Positions 1 to 9,087 of a DNA stretch of 64,000 bases are shown here, piece after piece. Each line of letters opens with the position of its first letter. Position 1 is the stretch's first letter. The notes below the pieces were generated by a model. It did no database searches, was not told where the DNA came from, and was given only the letters and a program-made list of their open reading frames with translations. A program made the position numbers and the translations under genes. The stretch comes from Przewalskia tangutica (Eukaryota; Streptophyta; Magnoliopsida; Solanales; Solanaceae): positions 32,146,485 to 32,210,484 of the forward strand of contig CM056725.1 of assembly GCA_029844215.1 (NCBI GenBank), read 5' to 3'.

Positions 1-1075
1 AGCAGCTAACCCTGTGAGCCGATGGGCTTATGGATTCGGATTTTTAGGTTGTCATCCGCCCGAAGTTTTATGGTTCGAGGTCCGAGGAGGATCCGCAGGA
101 GTTCATTCGGCAGCCTACAATGACTATGCAGTTCTTAGGGCTTCAGAGACAGATTCTTATGCTAGCCTTCTACCGTTACGCGATATTGCGTTGAACCGGT
201 TTGACCTACGGAGTTGTCGAGAGGTGAGGATGCTCTTCCACTGTTTGGGAGGAGTTCACAGAGGCCTTCATGGATCACTTTTTGCCTCCCGAGATGAGAG
301 AGCCCGTAGATAGATTCTTGACCTCGAGGCGAATGGGAGGACTATCGCGAGTATAGCCCGAGTTTGACTCCTTGACTGTGCACGCACACCATTGTAGCTG
401 ACATGGCGGATAGAGTTCATCGTTATGTGATGGGGCTAGACCGTCATAAGATTACTGCATGTTTGAGGGTGGCTCTTCAGCCCGGTATGGACATTGCCAG
501 GATGCAGGCCTATGCGCAGGGGATAGAGGATAGAGAGAGGGAGGACCAGATTGACTCAGCCACCCAAGAGGCCGTGACACAGGTCTCGTGGCGCTGAGGC
601 GGACAACCTCAGCAGCAGACTAGGTCCACATTCCAGCCAGCACAGAGTGCTCCTTCACGGTTTTCTGGCAGGAGGTCTGATCAGCCAGGTCATTCAGGAG
701 CAGGTCAGGGCTCCAGGACTTCGGGGTTTCAGGGAGGCAGAAACCGTCACCGATCGAGACCACCCACATCTCAGTGTGCTCGATGCGGTAGGTCTCACCA
801 GGGCGAGTGTCGCATGGCTCCGGGAGCTTGTTACTCTTGTGGCCAGCAGGGCCATTTGAGGAGAGATTGTCCGTCTAGAGGCGGCATGGGTGGTACGGTG
901 CAGCCGACAGGATCAGTTGCTGGGTCTTCCTCTCCTTCTGTGGTTATGCGCCCCGGAGGGCAGGGTACTCACGGACCGGCAGGCCGCGGCAGAGGTCGTG
1001 GTGGTGGTTCCAGTTCTAGCGGTCCACAGAACCGCATTTATTCCTTAGCCAGCCGCCAGGATCAGGAGGCTTCCC
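1..1075 (+). pseudogene. gag: H1 gag remnant (capsid and CCHC zinc knuckle)
   Basis: Capsid-nucleocapsid protein that would package element RNA. The capsid part is broken into several frames: a GMDIARMQAYAQG segment near 485-520 matches the same segment in N2 gag (GMDIARMQAYALG). The 3' part is open from about 814 and holds a zinc knuckle near 829-870, CYSCGQQGHLRRDC, with the CX2CX4HX4C spacing. A glycine/arginine/serine-rich stretch follows (about 960-1020), then the protease. The N-terminus is outside the window. Identification rests on the knuckle, on the match to the gag regions of N2 and N3, and on position just before the protease. Confidence 0.8.
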
Positions 1076-1400
1076 CTGACGTCGTCACAGGTACATTATT
1101 GATTTCATGCTGTGACGTTTATGCTTTGATAGATCCAGGTTCTACCTTGTCCTATGTGTCCCCTCTTATTGCGGGTAGAATCGGGATAGAGCCGGTGTCG
1201 ATAGAGCCTTTTGAGGTAGCTACGCCAGTGGGTGATTCGGTGTTAGCTGAGCGGGTGTATAGAGGTTGTCCGGTGTTTATTTACAGTCGTCAGACCCTTG
1301 CAGACTTGATAGAGTTGGAGATGACAGATTTTGATGTCATTATGGGTATGGACTGGTTGGCTTCTTGTTATGCCAACGTTGATGCAGACGACAGTTAGTT
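1076..1400 (+). pseudogene. pol: H1 aspartic protease domain
   Basis: Retropepsin-like domain that would cut the polyprotein. It is in frame with the zinc knuckle in an ORF running 814-1398. The active-site region reads LIDPGSTLSYVSP, with D-P-G-S where cellular proteases have D-T/S-G; the same form is seen in N3, so it is normal for this lineage. The C-terminal IMGMDWLASCYANV is the usual end of Tekay-type protease. The frame is lost at about 1381-1398, where a likely one-base deletion gives a stop, and a second shift near 1460 returns to the RT frame. A C-terminal alternative frame starts at 1331. Confidence 0.85.
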
Positions 1401-2455
1401 CGGTTCCAGCTTTCTGGCGAGCCGCTTATCGAGTGGAAGCGGCAACACAATACGCCGGTGGTAGGTTTATTTCTTACCTCAAGGCTAGGAAGATGGTGCA
1501 GAGCGGTACATCTATCATCCGTTCGGTATTTGATACAGAGGCCGAGGTGCCGCTTCTTGATCGATGCTGGTTAGGAGTTTCGATGTGTTCCCGCACGATC
1601 TTCCGGTATCCTCCCGAGGAGATTGAGTTTTGTATTGACACGTTGCCAGACACTCGACCTATTTCCATTCCGCCATACAGGATGGCACCTGCTGAGTTGA
1701 GGGAGCTGAAGGACCAGCTGAAAGATTTGCTGGAAAAAGGCTTTATCAGGCCTAGTGTTTCTCCCTGGGGAGCGCCAGTTTTGTTTGTGAAGAAGAAGGA
1801 TGGGACGCTGCGTATGTGTGTTGATTACATACATCTGAATAAGGTAACCATCAAGAATAGGTACCCCCTCCCCAGGATTGATGATTTGTTTGACCAGTTG
1901 CAGGGTGCGAGGTGTTTCTCCAAGATAGACCTGCGGTCTGGTTATCATCAGGTGCGAGTTCGAGAGGCAGATATCCCAAAGACTGCATTCAGGACCCGGT
2001 ATGGGCACTATGAGTTCAGGGTTATGTCTTTCGGTTTGACCAACGCTCCAGCGGTATTTATGGATTTGATGAACCAGGTGTTCAAGCCATTTTTGGATAC
2101 ATTTGTGATAGTATTCATTGATGACATCCTGGTTTATTCGCGGACAGAGCAGGAGCATGCAGATCACTTGAGGACGGTACTTGGGGTCCTCCGGAGCCGG
2201 CAGTTATTCGCCAAGTTCTCCAAGTGTGAGTTTTGGTTGGCCTCAGTGGCATTCCTGGGGCACATTATTGGGGCTGATGGTGTTCGGGTGGATACGACAA
2301 AGATTGAGGCAGTCAAGTCTTGGCCGAGACCTACTACTCCGACCGAGGTGCGCAGTTTCTTAGGGCTGACAGGTTATTATCGTAGGTTTGTGGAGCAGTT
2401 TGCTTCGATTTCAGCACCGTTGACTAGCCGACTCGTGGCGATCAAGTTCCAATGA
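1400..2455 (+). pseudogene. pol: H1 reverse transcriptase domain
   Basis: RNA-dependent DNA polymerase. The open frame 1331-2455 (374 residues, the first ~40 out of the protease frame) carries the RT motifs in order: WGAPVLFVKKKDG near residue 146, FSKIDLRSGYHQV near residue 193, FGLTNAPAVF, then the catalytic FIDD box at 2114-2125 (residues 262-265) followed by ILVYS. The FLGLTGYYRRF connection motif closes the domain. The frame is lost near 2440-2455, where the sequence runs into a stop just before the RNase H region. RT motifs look intact, so this domain is useful for phylogeny even though the polyprotein is broken. Confidence 0.93.
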
Positions 2456-2914
2456 CGAGGCTTGCAAGAAGAGTTTCCAGTTGCTGAAGGAAAGGTTGAC
2501 TACAGCTCCAGTTCTTACTCTTCCTGAGGGGTTAGACGGGTATGTGATCTATTGTGATGGCTGGGTATCGGTCTAGGGTGTGTTTTGATGCAACACGACA
2601 AGGTTATAGCCTATGCTTCCCGGCAGTTACGGAAGCATGAGAGGAATTACCCTACCCACGACTTAGAGTTGGCCGCAGTTATTCATGCCTTGAAGATTTG
2701 GAGACATTATTTGTATGGGGTTCATGTGGATATTTATACAGACCACAAGAGCCTCCAGTATATCTTCAGGCAGAGGGAGCTGAACTTGCGACAGAGACGG
2801 TGGTTAGAGTTGCTGAAAGATTATGATGTTGATATTTTATACCATCCGGGGAAAGCCAACGTAGTTGCTGATGCCTTGAGTCGTAGATCGATGGGGAGTC
2901 TGTCAGAGGTATAG
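2456..2914 (+). pseudogene. pol: H1 RNase H domain
   Basis: RNase H removes the RNA strand during reverse transcription. An open stretch at 2585-2914 contains the typical block YASRQLRKHERNYPTHDLEL, then TDHKSLQYIFRQ and the YHPGKANVVADALSR ending. The first part (about 2480-2584) is frameshifted and has an in-frame stop where the first catalytic region (CDASG in relatives) is altered to CDGWVS. The ending leads into an integrase linker, interrupted after 3047 by N1. Confidence 0.9.
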
Positions 2915-3047
2915 CCAGAGAGACAGGACATGGTCCGTCAGATCCACCAGCTAGCGAGCCTTGTGGTTCGATTGATCGATACCGACGATAGTGGGGTATG
3001 GGTTCGTGAGGTTGCCGAGTCTTCCATCGTTGATGAGGTGAAGAGGC
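2915..3047 (+). pseudogene. pol: H1 RNase H-integrase linker, cut by N1
   Basis: Short linker matching 31570-31695 in N3. It ends in GAGGC at 3043-3047, the left copy of the N1 target duplication; the right copy is at 12529-12533. Joining across N1 restores the same nucleotide order as N3 (GAAGAGGC followed by RACARTTTGAGGA), which proves the insertion point. Confidence 0.9.
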
Positions 3048-3466
3048 TGTTATACCCCGTATTTCCAGTGTATGTACGTAAGGACGTACGTAGAAAAATT
3101 TTGAAGCTTAAGTAGGCTTGGCCGATTTTCACTTTGTGCACAACACCCGATTAGAGTCGTTTTTCGACGAAACGTTTCCATTTTCGTAGGGAAAATTCCG
3201 CTATGTCATTTATATTTTTGCGGATTTTTCCGAGAGACGAAATATTTTGGGTTAACGGGAGGGTGACACTTGTCACCTCATTGACGGCTTTAGAGGGCGG
3301 TCAAGGGGTTGGTTGGCCGATTGGTCCCTTAATTTGGGCCTTGTTTTGTGGCTTGTTTTGTGCCATGTTTGGTGGAGTAGGGTTAGGGTGCACTTGGCTT
3401 GATCTAGGCCTTACACTTGCCTTGCACATGGCTTGATCTTGGCCATTGGTTGGCCTTGGGTTTTGC

Positions 3467-3474
3467 TATAAATA
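3467..3474 (+). promoter_or_regulatory. TATA box of N1 5' LTR
   Basis: TATAAATA followed by a C run, preceded by GGCCATTGG (inverted CCAAT). It is at the same place in all family I LTRs. Transcription should begin about 30 bp downstream, near the ACTTCATTCATCC block. Confidence 0.75.
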
Positions 3475-5479
3475 CCCCCCTAGGCTTGAAGACTTCATTC
3501 ATCCAAAAACTTCCAAGTCTTGAAACCCTCTCCTCCCTTCTTGTTGCTCTAGCCGAGAGCTTCCCCCTCCCTTTTTCGTGTGGCCTTTGGCCGAGGGGTT
3601 CCTCCCACTTTGGTGTCTTGCCATGGGGTACCCCCCTAGCCTAGTTGTTTCGTATAATACACCCCCCCTCTTGGTAGAAATACTCTCCAAGTATTGTTAT
3701 AATGCCCAAAATACCTTAGCCTTTACCTTGTTGTATTCCAAAAGTTACCTCTATACGTAGAGCCCGGAAATACTACCTTTTGTCTTTTTTTGTCTCAAAC
3801 CGAAACCCTAAGGAAATCTTCATAGTTGGTTGAAGTATTTAAGTAGAAGTTGGTTAGAACTTCTAAGGGTTGTTTGGAGCGCACGGAGTAGGAGCTAAAC
3901 CTTGCTCAGGATCGACATTATAACTTGGATACTTATGGGCTTATCGAGGTAATATCTTGTCCCTCTATTGTAATTGGAAATTACATGATTGTTAGATTAT
4001 ATAGTTGAAGTATACTATATATAGAACTGAACGTAGTATCGGCAATGTCTTTTGACTTAAGCCTGAATAATAAGAAACCTTTTCGAAAGAAGAGTATCGA
4101 ATCAGTAATTACATGGATCAGACATGAGACTTGTGTAGCTTTTCGCGAGGTAGAATTGTGCACGTCCGGATTAGACGTATAACCCCCTTGGCTTGGTAGC
4201 CTACCCGATAGAGGAGATTTACGCCATGCGGGCGGGAGGCCACGAATTTTCTCAGAGAATTTTCCACGATGAGATCTAGATGTTAATAAGCGCGCGTGGC
4301 CTTTTTAGGTTGAAGTACTACGTGTGGCGCGATCTACGTGGCTTAAGGAGTAGCCGACGGTTTGAGGTACTTGGAGCGTTTTGCTATTAGTCGATAATCG
4401 TCGCGAGGTATGTGAACCTCTTCCTATCTCTTCTAGCATGATATGTGTGTAACTATGTAGTACGATAGACGTACATGTGTTAAATATATTTGATTGGTCT
4501 AAAACATAAAGTGTTATAACGGCTTTATGGGAAGTTGGTTATAACAGCTTTATGTAGGTAAGAAAATACTTGAGGTTTTTAAAAGGTAACTGATTTGAAC
4601 TATAACTGGCTGGTTATGTGATAATAAAGAACTTGAAGTATTTCAAAAGATTTTTGAATCATTTTAAAAGAAGAAGTAATACTTGGTTTTGAAAAACTTA
4701 AGAGTTATACTAGCTTTATGGGAAGTTAGGTATAACGACTTAAGAATGTTTTACTGATTTCGGAAATCAGAGTGTGTATCGACAAACCACTGCAGCGTTA
4801 ATAAAACGAAATGTTTTGACAGGTTAAGTATTATTAAAACCAGTAGAAGCTTCCATCTGCATAGAAGCTAAGATGAGACAAAATGATATTTCCTAGATCA
4901 TGGCTGCTGTAATAAGATTGTTATAAACAAGAATATCCTACTCACATATAAGGCTTATGTTTCTCAGATGGTTTAAAAGAGAATTATACTCTTAAATAAA
5001 TAAAGACGATGAACTACGAAACCTTTCTAAAATAAGAAACGTGAACATTTGAAATTAGGCAAACTTGGACGTTTGGAAAATAATGTTGTTACTTGATTTT
5101 ACAAAGGTAAGTGTTTTGATTTACTTCAAAAGGATAATCACTCTATTTTTCATATACTACGGGTATTGTGTGACTTCTGTGAAAGTAACGTATCTTTAAA
5201 GAGTTATTGTATAAAGTACTTTGGGGATAAAAACCCGATCTCGTTAATCATATAGTAGAAAGTACCTTATGTGTGAATAACTTGATTATATTGGTTTGTG
5301 ATAGCCTTGTAATACCTTCGTGTTGATTTGATAAGTAATCATATTAGGATGCTACGTGTGTTAGTACTCTGTGATGTTTGTGTAAAGGGTTTTCCTTGAT
5401 TGTGCTTATGTTGTTTAAACGATAAACCGTTATGTTGGTATTATACCACTCACCGTGTTTCCGGGGTTAAGCCGCCTCC

Positions 5480-5760
5480 GACGCGGGTAGACTCAAAGAT
5501 GCGGGACCATGATTCGAGAATACCTCACGCGGGTCCCGGGGCCTATGCGCGAGCTACGAGAGTTCCGTGTTAGCGCGGCCTTTATGGTCACGCGGTCTAT
5601 GCGCTACGCGGATGCGAGTCCAGACGACGCCGGGAGTAGCCACCGATGCGGGTTATACCTCACGCGCCTATGAGATTGGCCTACGCGAGTCGCGGAGTTC
5701 TGTGGCTAGACGCGCACATTTGATATTGCGCGAGCGACCGCCTTTGATCATGTGACGGCC
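5480..5760 (+). repeat. Degenerate GC-rich repeat block in N1 5' LTR
   Basis: Irregular repeats around ATACCTCACGCGGG, GCCTATGCG and GCTACGAG cores. The same block is in the 3' LTR at about 11475-11750 with many small differences. Unit boundaries are too eroded to give one period. Confidence 0.7.
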
Positions 5761-6523
5761 TAGACATATATCATGATACAATTTATGACCTTGTTAGTAC
5801 CGCGAGTGTTAGTAGCTCGGCCATGCCTTCGCATTTACCTGCATCGCTTTATTTGGACACGTGGGACCCGCTGTTCATGTGTATTCCTCGGTGCTTTTCT
5901 ATCATAAACCGCCGGCAGTGGGAAGGTATTCCACGCATGATTGATGTTATGGGCTCGAGACCCATAGTTATATTTGAGTGATGACTTTGAGCGCGAGTCC
6001 CCGACTTGACACGATCGCTATTTAATTGTAAATCGTAGTTTGGTTATCATACATGTCTCCCGCGTTATAGACTATTATGATTTCATTTACGATATTTTCG
6101 CCACATACTTGGTACTGTTATCGACCTCCTTCGGGCCGCGCTCATGCCGCAGGTGGTACACCGCCGTTGATCCTCACTCTGTGGTCACGATTCAGCGTTT
6201 GGGAAGCTCCGTTCCTCCGAGGCTTATTCGTATAGTCCCTGTTGTTATAGGTGCTACATTCGTGGTATGACGGCCCCGTCCCGTCGTTGTCATATCATTC
6301 GTAGAGGTCTCAGAGTAATCGCCAGGCGTGGTTTGTAAAAGGATTAAACTGCTCATGTTGAAAGAGTTGTTGTTTATATATATGCCAAAGGCAAGTGTTC
6401 ACTGATTATTGTTTATACTTCATTATTCCATGTTATTGATTTATGTTCCGCTGATTTTCTCTCGATGTATGACTACCGGGTGCCCGGTAGGCACTACCAC
6501 GCCCGGTTCGGTCGTGACAAAAG

Positions 6524-6534
6524 TGGTATCGAGC
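6524..6534 (+). promoter_or_regulatory. N1 primer binding site (initiator tRNA-Met)
   Basis: TGGTATCGAGC lies four bases after the LTR end. It equals the plant initiator tRNA-Met primer site TGGTATCAGAGC with one A missing; the intact version is seen in H2 at 52341. Confidence 0.8.
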
Positions 6535-6577
6535 GATTAATCCTCGGAAAGTGTCTACGCATCAGATCCGCAGAGTT

Positions 6578-6611
6578 TGATTATCGGTGTCGCGCACCAC
6601 ACCAATAATCG
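6578..6611 (+). other. N1 leader hairpin (degenerate loop)
   Basis: TGATTAT and ATAATC arms enclose a GTGT...CACAC region. This is the N1 version of the hairpin seen intact in H2, N2 and N3. Here the loop reads GCGCAC-like instead of GTGCAC. Confidence 0.6.
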
Positions 6612-6718
6612 TGAGGCTATAGGATATTTAGGATTGGTTTCTATTCTTCTCACTCGAGATCGTGCCTTAGAGCGGTATTGTAAGTTGGACCTCTAACGTA
6701 TTTCTTTCCTTACCGCTA

Positions 6719-7430
6719 TGCCTCCGCGCAGGCAACCCTACCAGAGGACAAGGCGAGGAGCCGCGAGCAGAGTACAGAGGTTACGAGGCACAGCCCAATC
6801 ATTACAGGGTGGTGCTTCATTTGGGGAGTTCTCAACGCCACTAGCCCCAAAGAAGTTTAGCACGGGCGGCGGTTCCGCCGCGCCATGATATTTGAACCTT
6901 CGCCCACGACCGGGACAGAGAATATAGATTGCAAAGAGCGACCACATTACTAGCATGGACGTGGCTACCAGAGAGTAAACCGATGTACCGCGAGTCTTGA
7001 TGACTATCTAAGAGAGGTTGTGCAAGAATAATTCTTCGAAGGTTTGAGCATGGCTCGTGGTATGCGCTTATGCGCAATGCCGAGAAGCGTAGAGATCGAT
7101 GGGTTAACGGGCGACGCAGAGAGGCGAGCAGCAAGGTCCTTTAGTAACTCGAGGCAAGTCGCCACCGCCAGATTAGATATGCACCTCCGCCGGCAGAGTG
7201 GACTTCCACGGATTTCGGGACGCTCGGTACGCAGGAATGGTCGACTCGTGGCTTCCGGTCATTACAGGATGCACGCCATTCCGGGAATGTCGTCTTTTGT
7301 TGGTGCTCGCTTTACGGCGACCGCCGTGGTCCGATATCGTGAGAATGTCCTTGTAGGAGGACTTAGCCTTCAGATCGGTGGGTAGTTCGTCATCTTCCTT
7401 AGCTGCGCGCCTGCAGGCGAGTTTGATTAG
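6719..7430 (+). pseudogene. gag: N1 gag (broken)
   Basis: The start ATGCCTCCGCG aligns with the gag starts of N2, N3 and N4. The region follows N2 gag along its length and ends at the shared GATTAG stop (7428-7430) just after where the zinc knuckle belongs. There are many frameshifts and in-frame stops. The knuckle cysteines near 7270-7360 are no longer readable in one frame. The region is shorter than N2 gag (712 against 1251 bp), so it also carries deletions. Some one- or two-base losses sit at CAG/CTG and might be sequencing errors. Confidence 0.75.
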
Positions 7431-8214
7431 AACGACTAAGGAGTGAAACAAGAGATATAGATATATCCTTAACCCTCTGAGATCAAGATGTGTGATAAGG
7501 TGAATATACCTTAAGTGCTATGTTCGATAGCGGTGTTAGTTGTGATTAGAAATCATGGTGGTTAACCGAGTAAGATTTTGGGGATAGTAGGTGTGAGCCT
7601 TAGAGTTTTATACGTAGAGACCTTAGAGGTAAGGCCAACTCGAGAAAAGGTGTAGTGTTATGTTTGATCCTTATCTGAGTGCTTAGTGCACGTGAGATTT
7701 ATCAGGTGATAAGTCCCCAGTAGTGTGGAATGAAAGAGGTAGTTGAGCTAAGAAGACCGCTAGGTTTTCGTGAATATGATTAGTGAGAGTTTTCTTCGGG
7801 AGCTAGCATTTCGCGCTGCCGGGTCGGGTTGAGGCCACGTTGCGTCAACCCGCGCATGTTTGGGCGCGGGTCGGCTTGTGGTGGTCCCGCCTTGTGGTCA
7901 CGAGGTGTTAGGCCCAAGTTTAGTTAACCAACAGACATTGCGGACGATTCGACCAAGAGTCGGGCCGGCGAGGTCACCATCTTGTCTTCTAGCAAAGACC
8001 GCTTACTCGCCAGTTGTTGATTTTATCGTAAAGGTTGTAAGGTCGCACGATGCCTACCTTCACCTTATGACGCATGGAGCCTGTGGTACGACTATTTTTG
8101 TTTCCGAAGTTTTACCAAGGTGGTTAAGAACTCAGTGAGTCTCAGACCGCATTCGCCCCTGCCAGCGGTGGATTTCCGGTAGTTGTGGGATTGTTGTCTC
8201 CGTGGAGGAGAGTT
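7431..8214 (+). other. N1 post-gag conserved non-coding block
   Basis: No convincing ORF. It opens with an ATATCCTTAACCCTCT segment shared with N2 (about 17864-17880, minus strand) and N4 (about 42990). A hairpin CGGGTTG (7825-7831)/CAACCCG (7846-7852) is followed by a GTGGTCCCGCC and GTCACGAGG block. All three gag-only elements share this hairpin block; the complete element N3 lacks it. Confidence 0.7.
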
Positions 8215-8645
8215 TAAGTTACCATTTCGTTCTGGATGTCGCCTTATGAAGCCCGGGTAGGGCGGATGTGTAAGTCGCGGCCGATTGGTTCGATGTTGGC
8301 AAGATTCGATAGTTGGTTCAGCTTGTTCCAGCAGATCGTGGATAGGTGGTAAAGCTTGTCTAGAAGAGGTTCGCACTCGAGAAATCGTATGGGATAATCG
8401 GCGACGACGCCAGAGTTCGTGTTGACGGTCGGTCTTCGGAAGTACCACCCCGGGTCAGGTGACGAGTTTTGGAAAACAGAGGAACTTAGCCCGAGTTACC
8501 TCGGGCCCTTTTGGGTTCATGTGAAGAATAGGCCAGTTGCCTATAGGTTAGCATTTGCCGTCCGACTTAGGAGGCAAGACGTCCGGCCTTCGTATTGTTA
8601 TGATCGGAAAGTATCGAGATCCATCCAGAGTGTTCCCGATTAATG
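8215..8645 (+). pseudogene. pol: N1 integrase C-terminal remnant
   Basis: A decayed copy of the end of integrase. ATGTCGCCTTATGAAGCC at about 8235 matches the MAPYEALYG region of N3 (32443). Next come an IGWFD-like stretch, a GTGGATAAGGTGAAGCTT-like stretch and, near 8480-8560, a readable LSPSYLGPF...PVAYRL segment matching the GPY/F region (SPRYIGPYQI in N3). Frames are broken throughout. N2 and N4 lack this piece, so N1 may represent an earlier stage of deletion or a separate recombinant. Confidence 0.75.
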
Positions 8646-9087
8646 ATGACCACGTTAGAGAGATAGTGACTGAGTTTTGGAACCAAGCGCCGTAAATATG
8701 GTAAGAGTTCGAGTGTACGACACCTCGTGGATCGCACGCAGCCGCATCAATTGTCGGGTCGCCGGAGTGACACTAGAACCTCGCGGCAAAGTGACAAAAG
8801 TGGTATCACGACGAGTAAAGGGAGAAGCGAGCATGTATGGCGAGCATAGATGTGATCATTTCTTTTGTAAGGAGAAGGTGCGAAGAAAGTATATTTTAGA
8901 CCCCGGAGAGAGGTGTTTGTGGTAATGTTAGAGGTGTTTCCTCGTGGACTTGGATGGAGGTATTTGCGCGGGTGTTTCTGTGGCCATGTGTGGCAGGATT
9001 GTTCTCGTAAGTATAGTAGTGAAGACTATCCGCGCGCTTGTTTTGAGACTTAGAAGGAACATTCGACGAATGTTTCGGCGAGGAGAA
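8646..9087 (+). other. N1 3' untranslated region with pre-PPT hairpin and polypurine tract
   Basis: Non-coding and alignable with N2 (17000-17300, minus strand) and N4 (43400-43617). It contains GTGACAAAAGTGGTATCA at 8791-8808, which looks like an LTR end joined to a primer site. The AACATTCG/CGAATGTT stem is at 9058-9074 with its loop reduced to one base. An eroded polypurine tract (GGCGAGGAGAA) ends at 9087. Confidence 0.7.

Larger units (their letters stand above)
3048..6519 (+). repeat. N1 5' LTR (3472 bp, family I)
   Basis: Begins TGTTATACCCCG and ends TCGTGACA, followed directly by the primer site. U3 is short: the TATA box lies about 420 bp from the left end, so R plus U5 span about 3 kb. 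Landmarks are an inverted GGGTGACAC/GTCACC motif at 3261-3277, CCAAT-type ATTGG just upstream of TATA, an AAACCCTA telo-box-like motif near 3803, paired GTTATAAC motifs at 4513-4520 and 4538-4545, and a degenerate repeat block about 5480-5760. No gene was found in it; its short ORFs are not supported. Confidence 0.92.
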
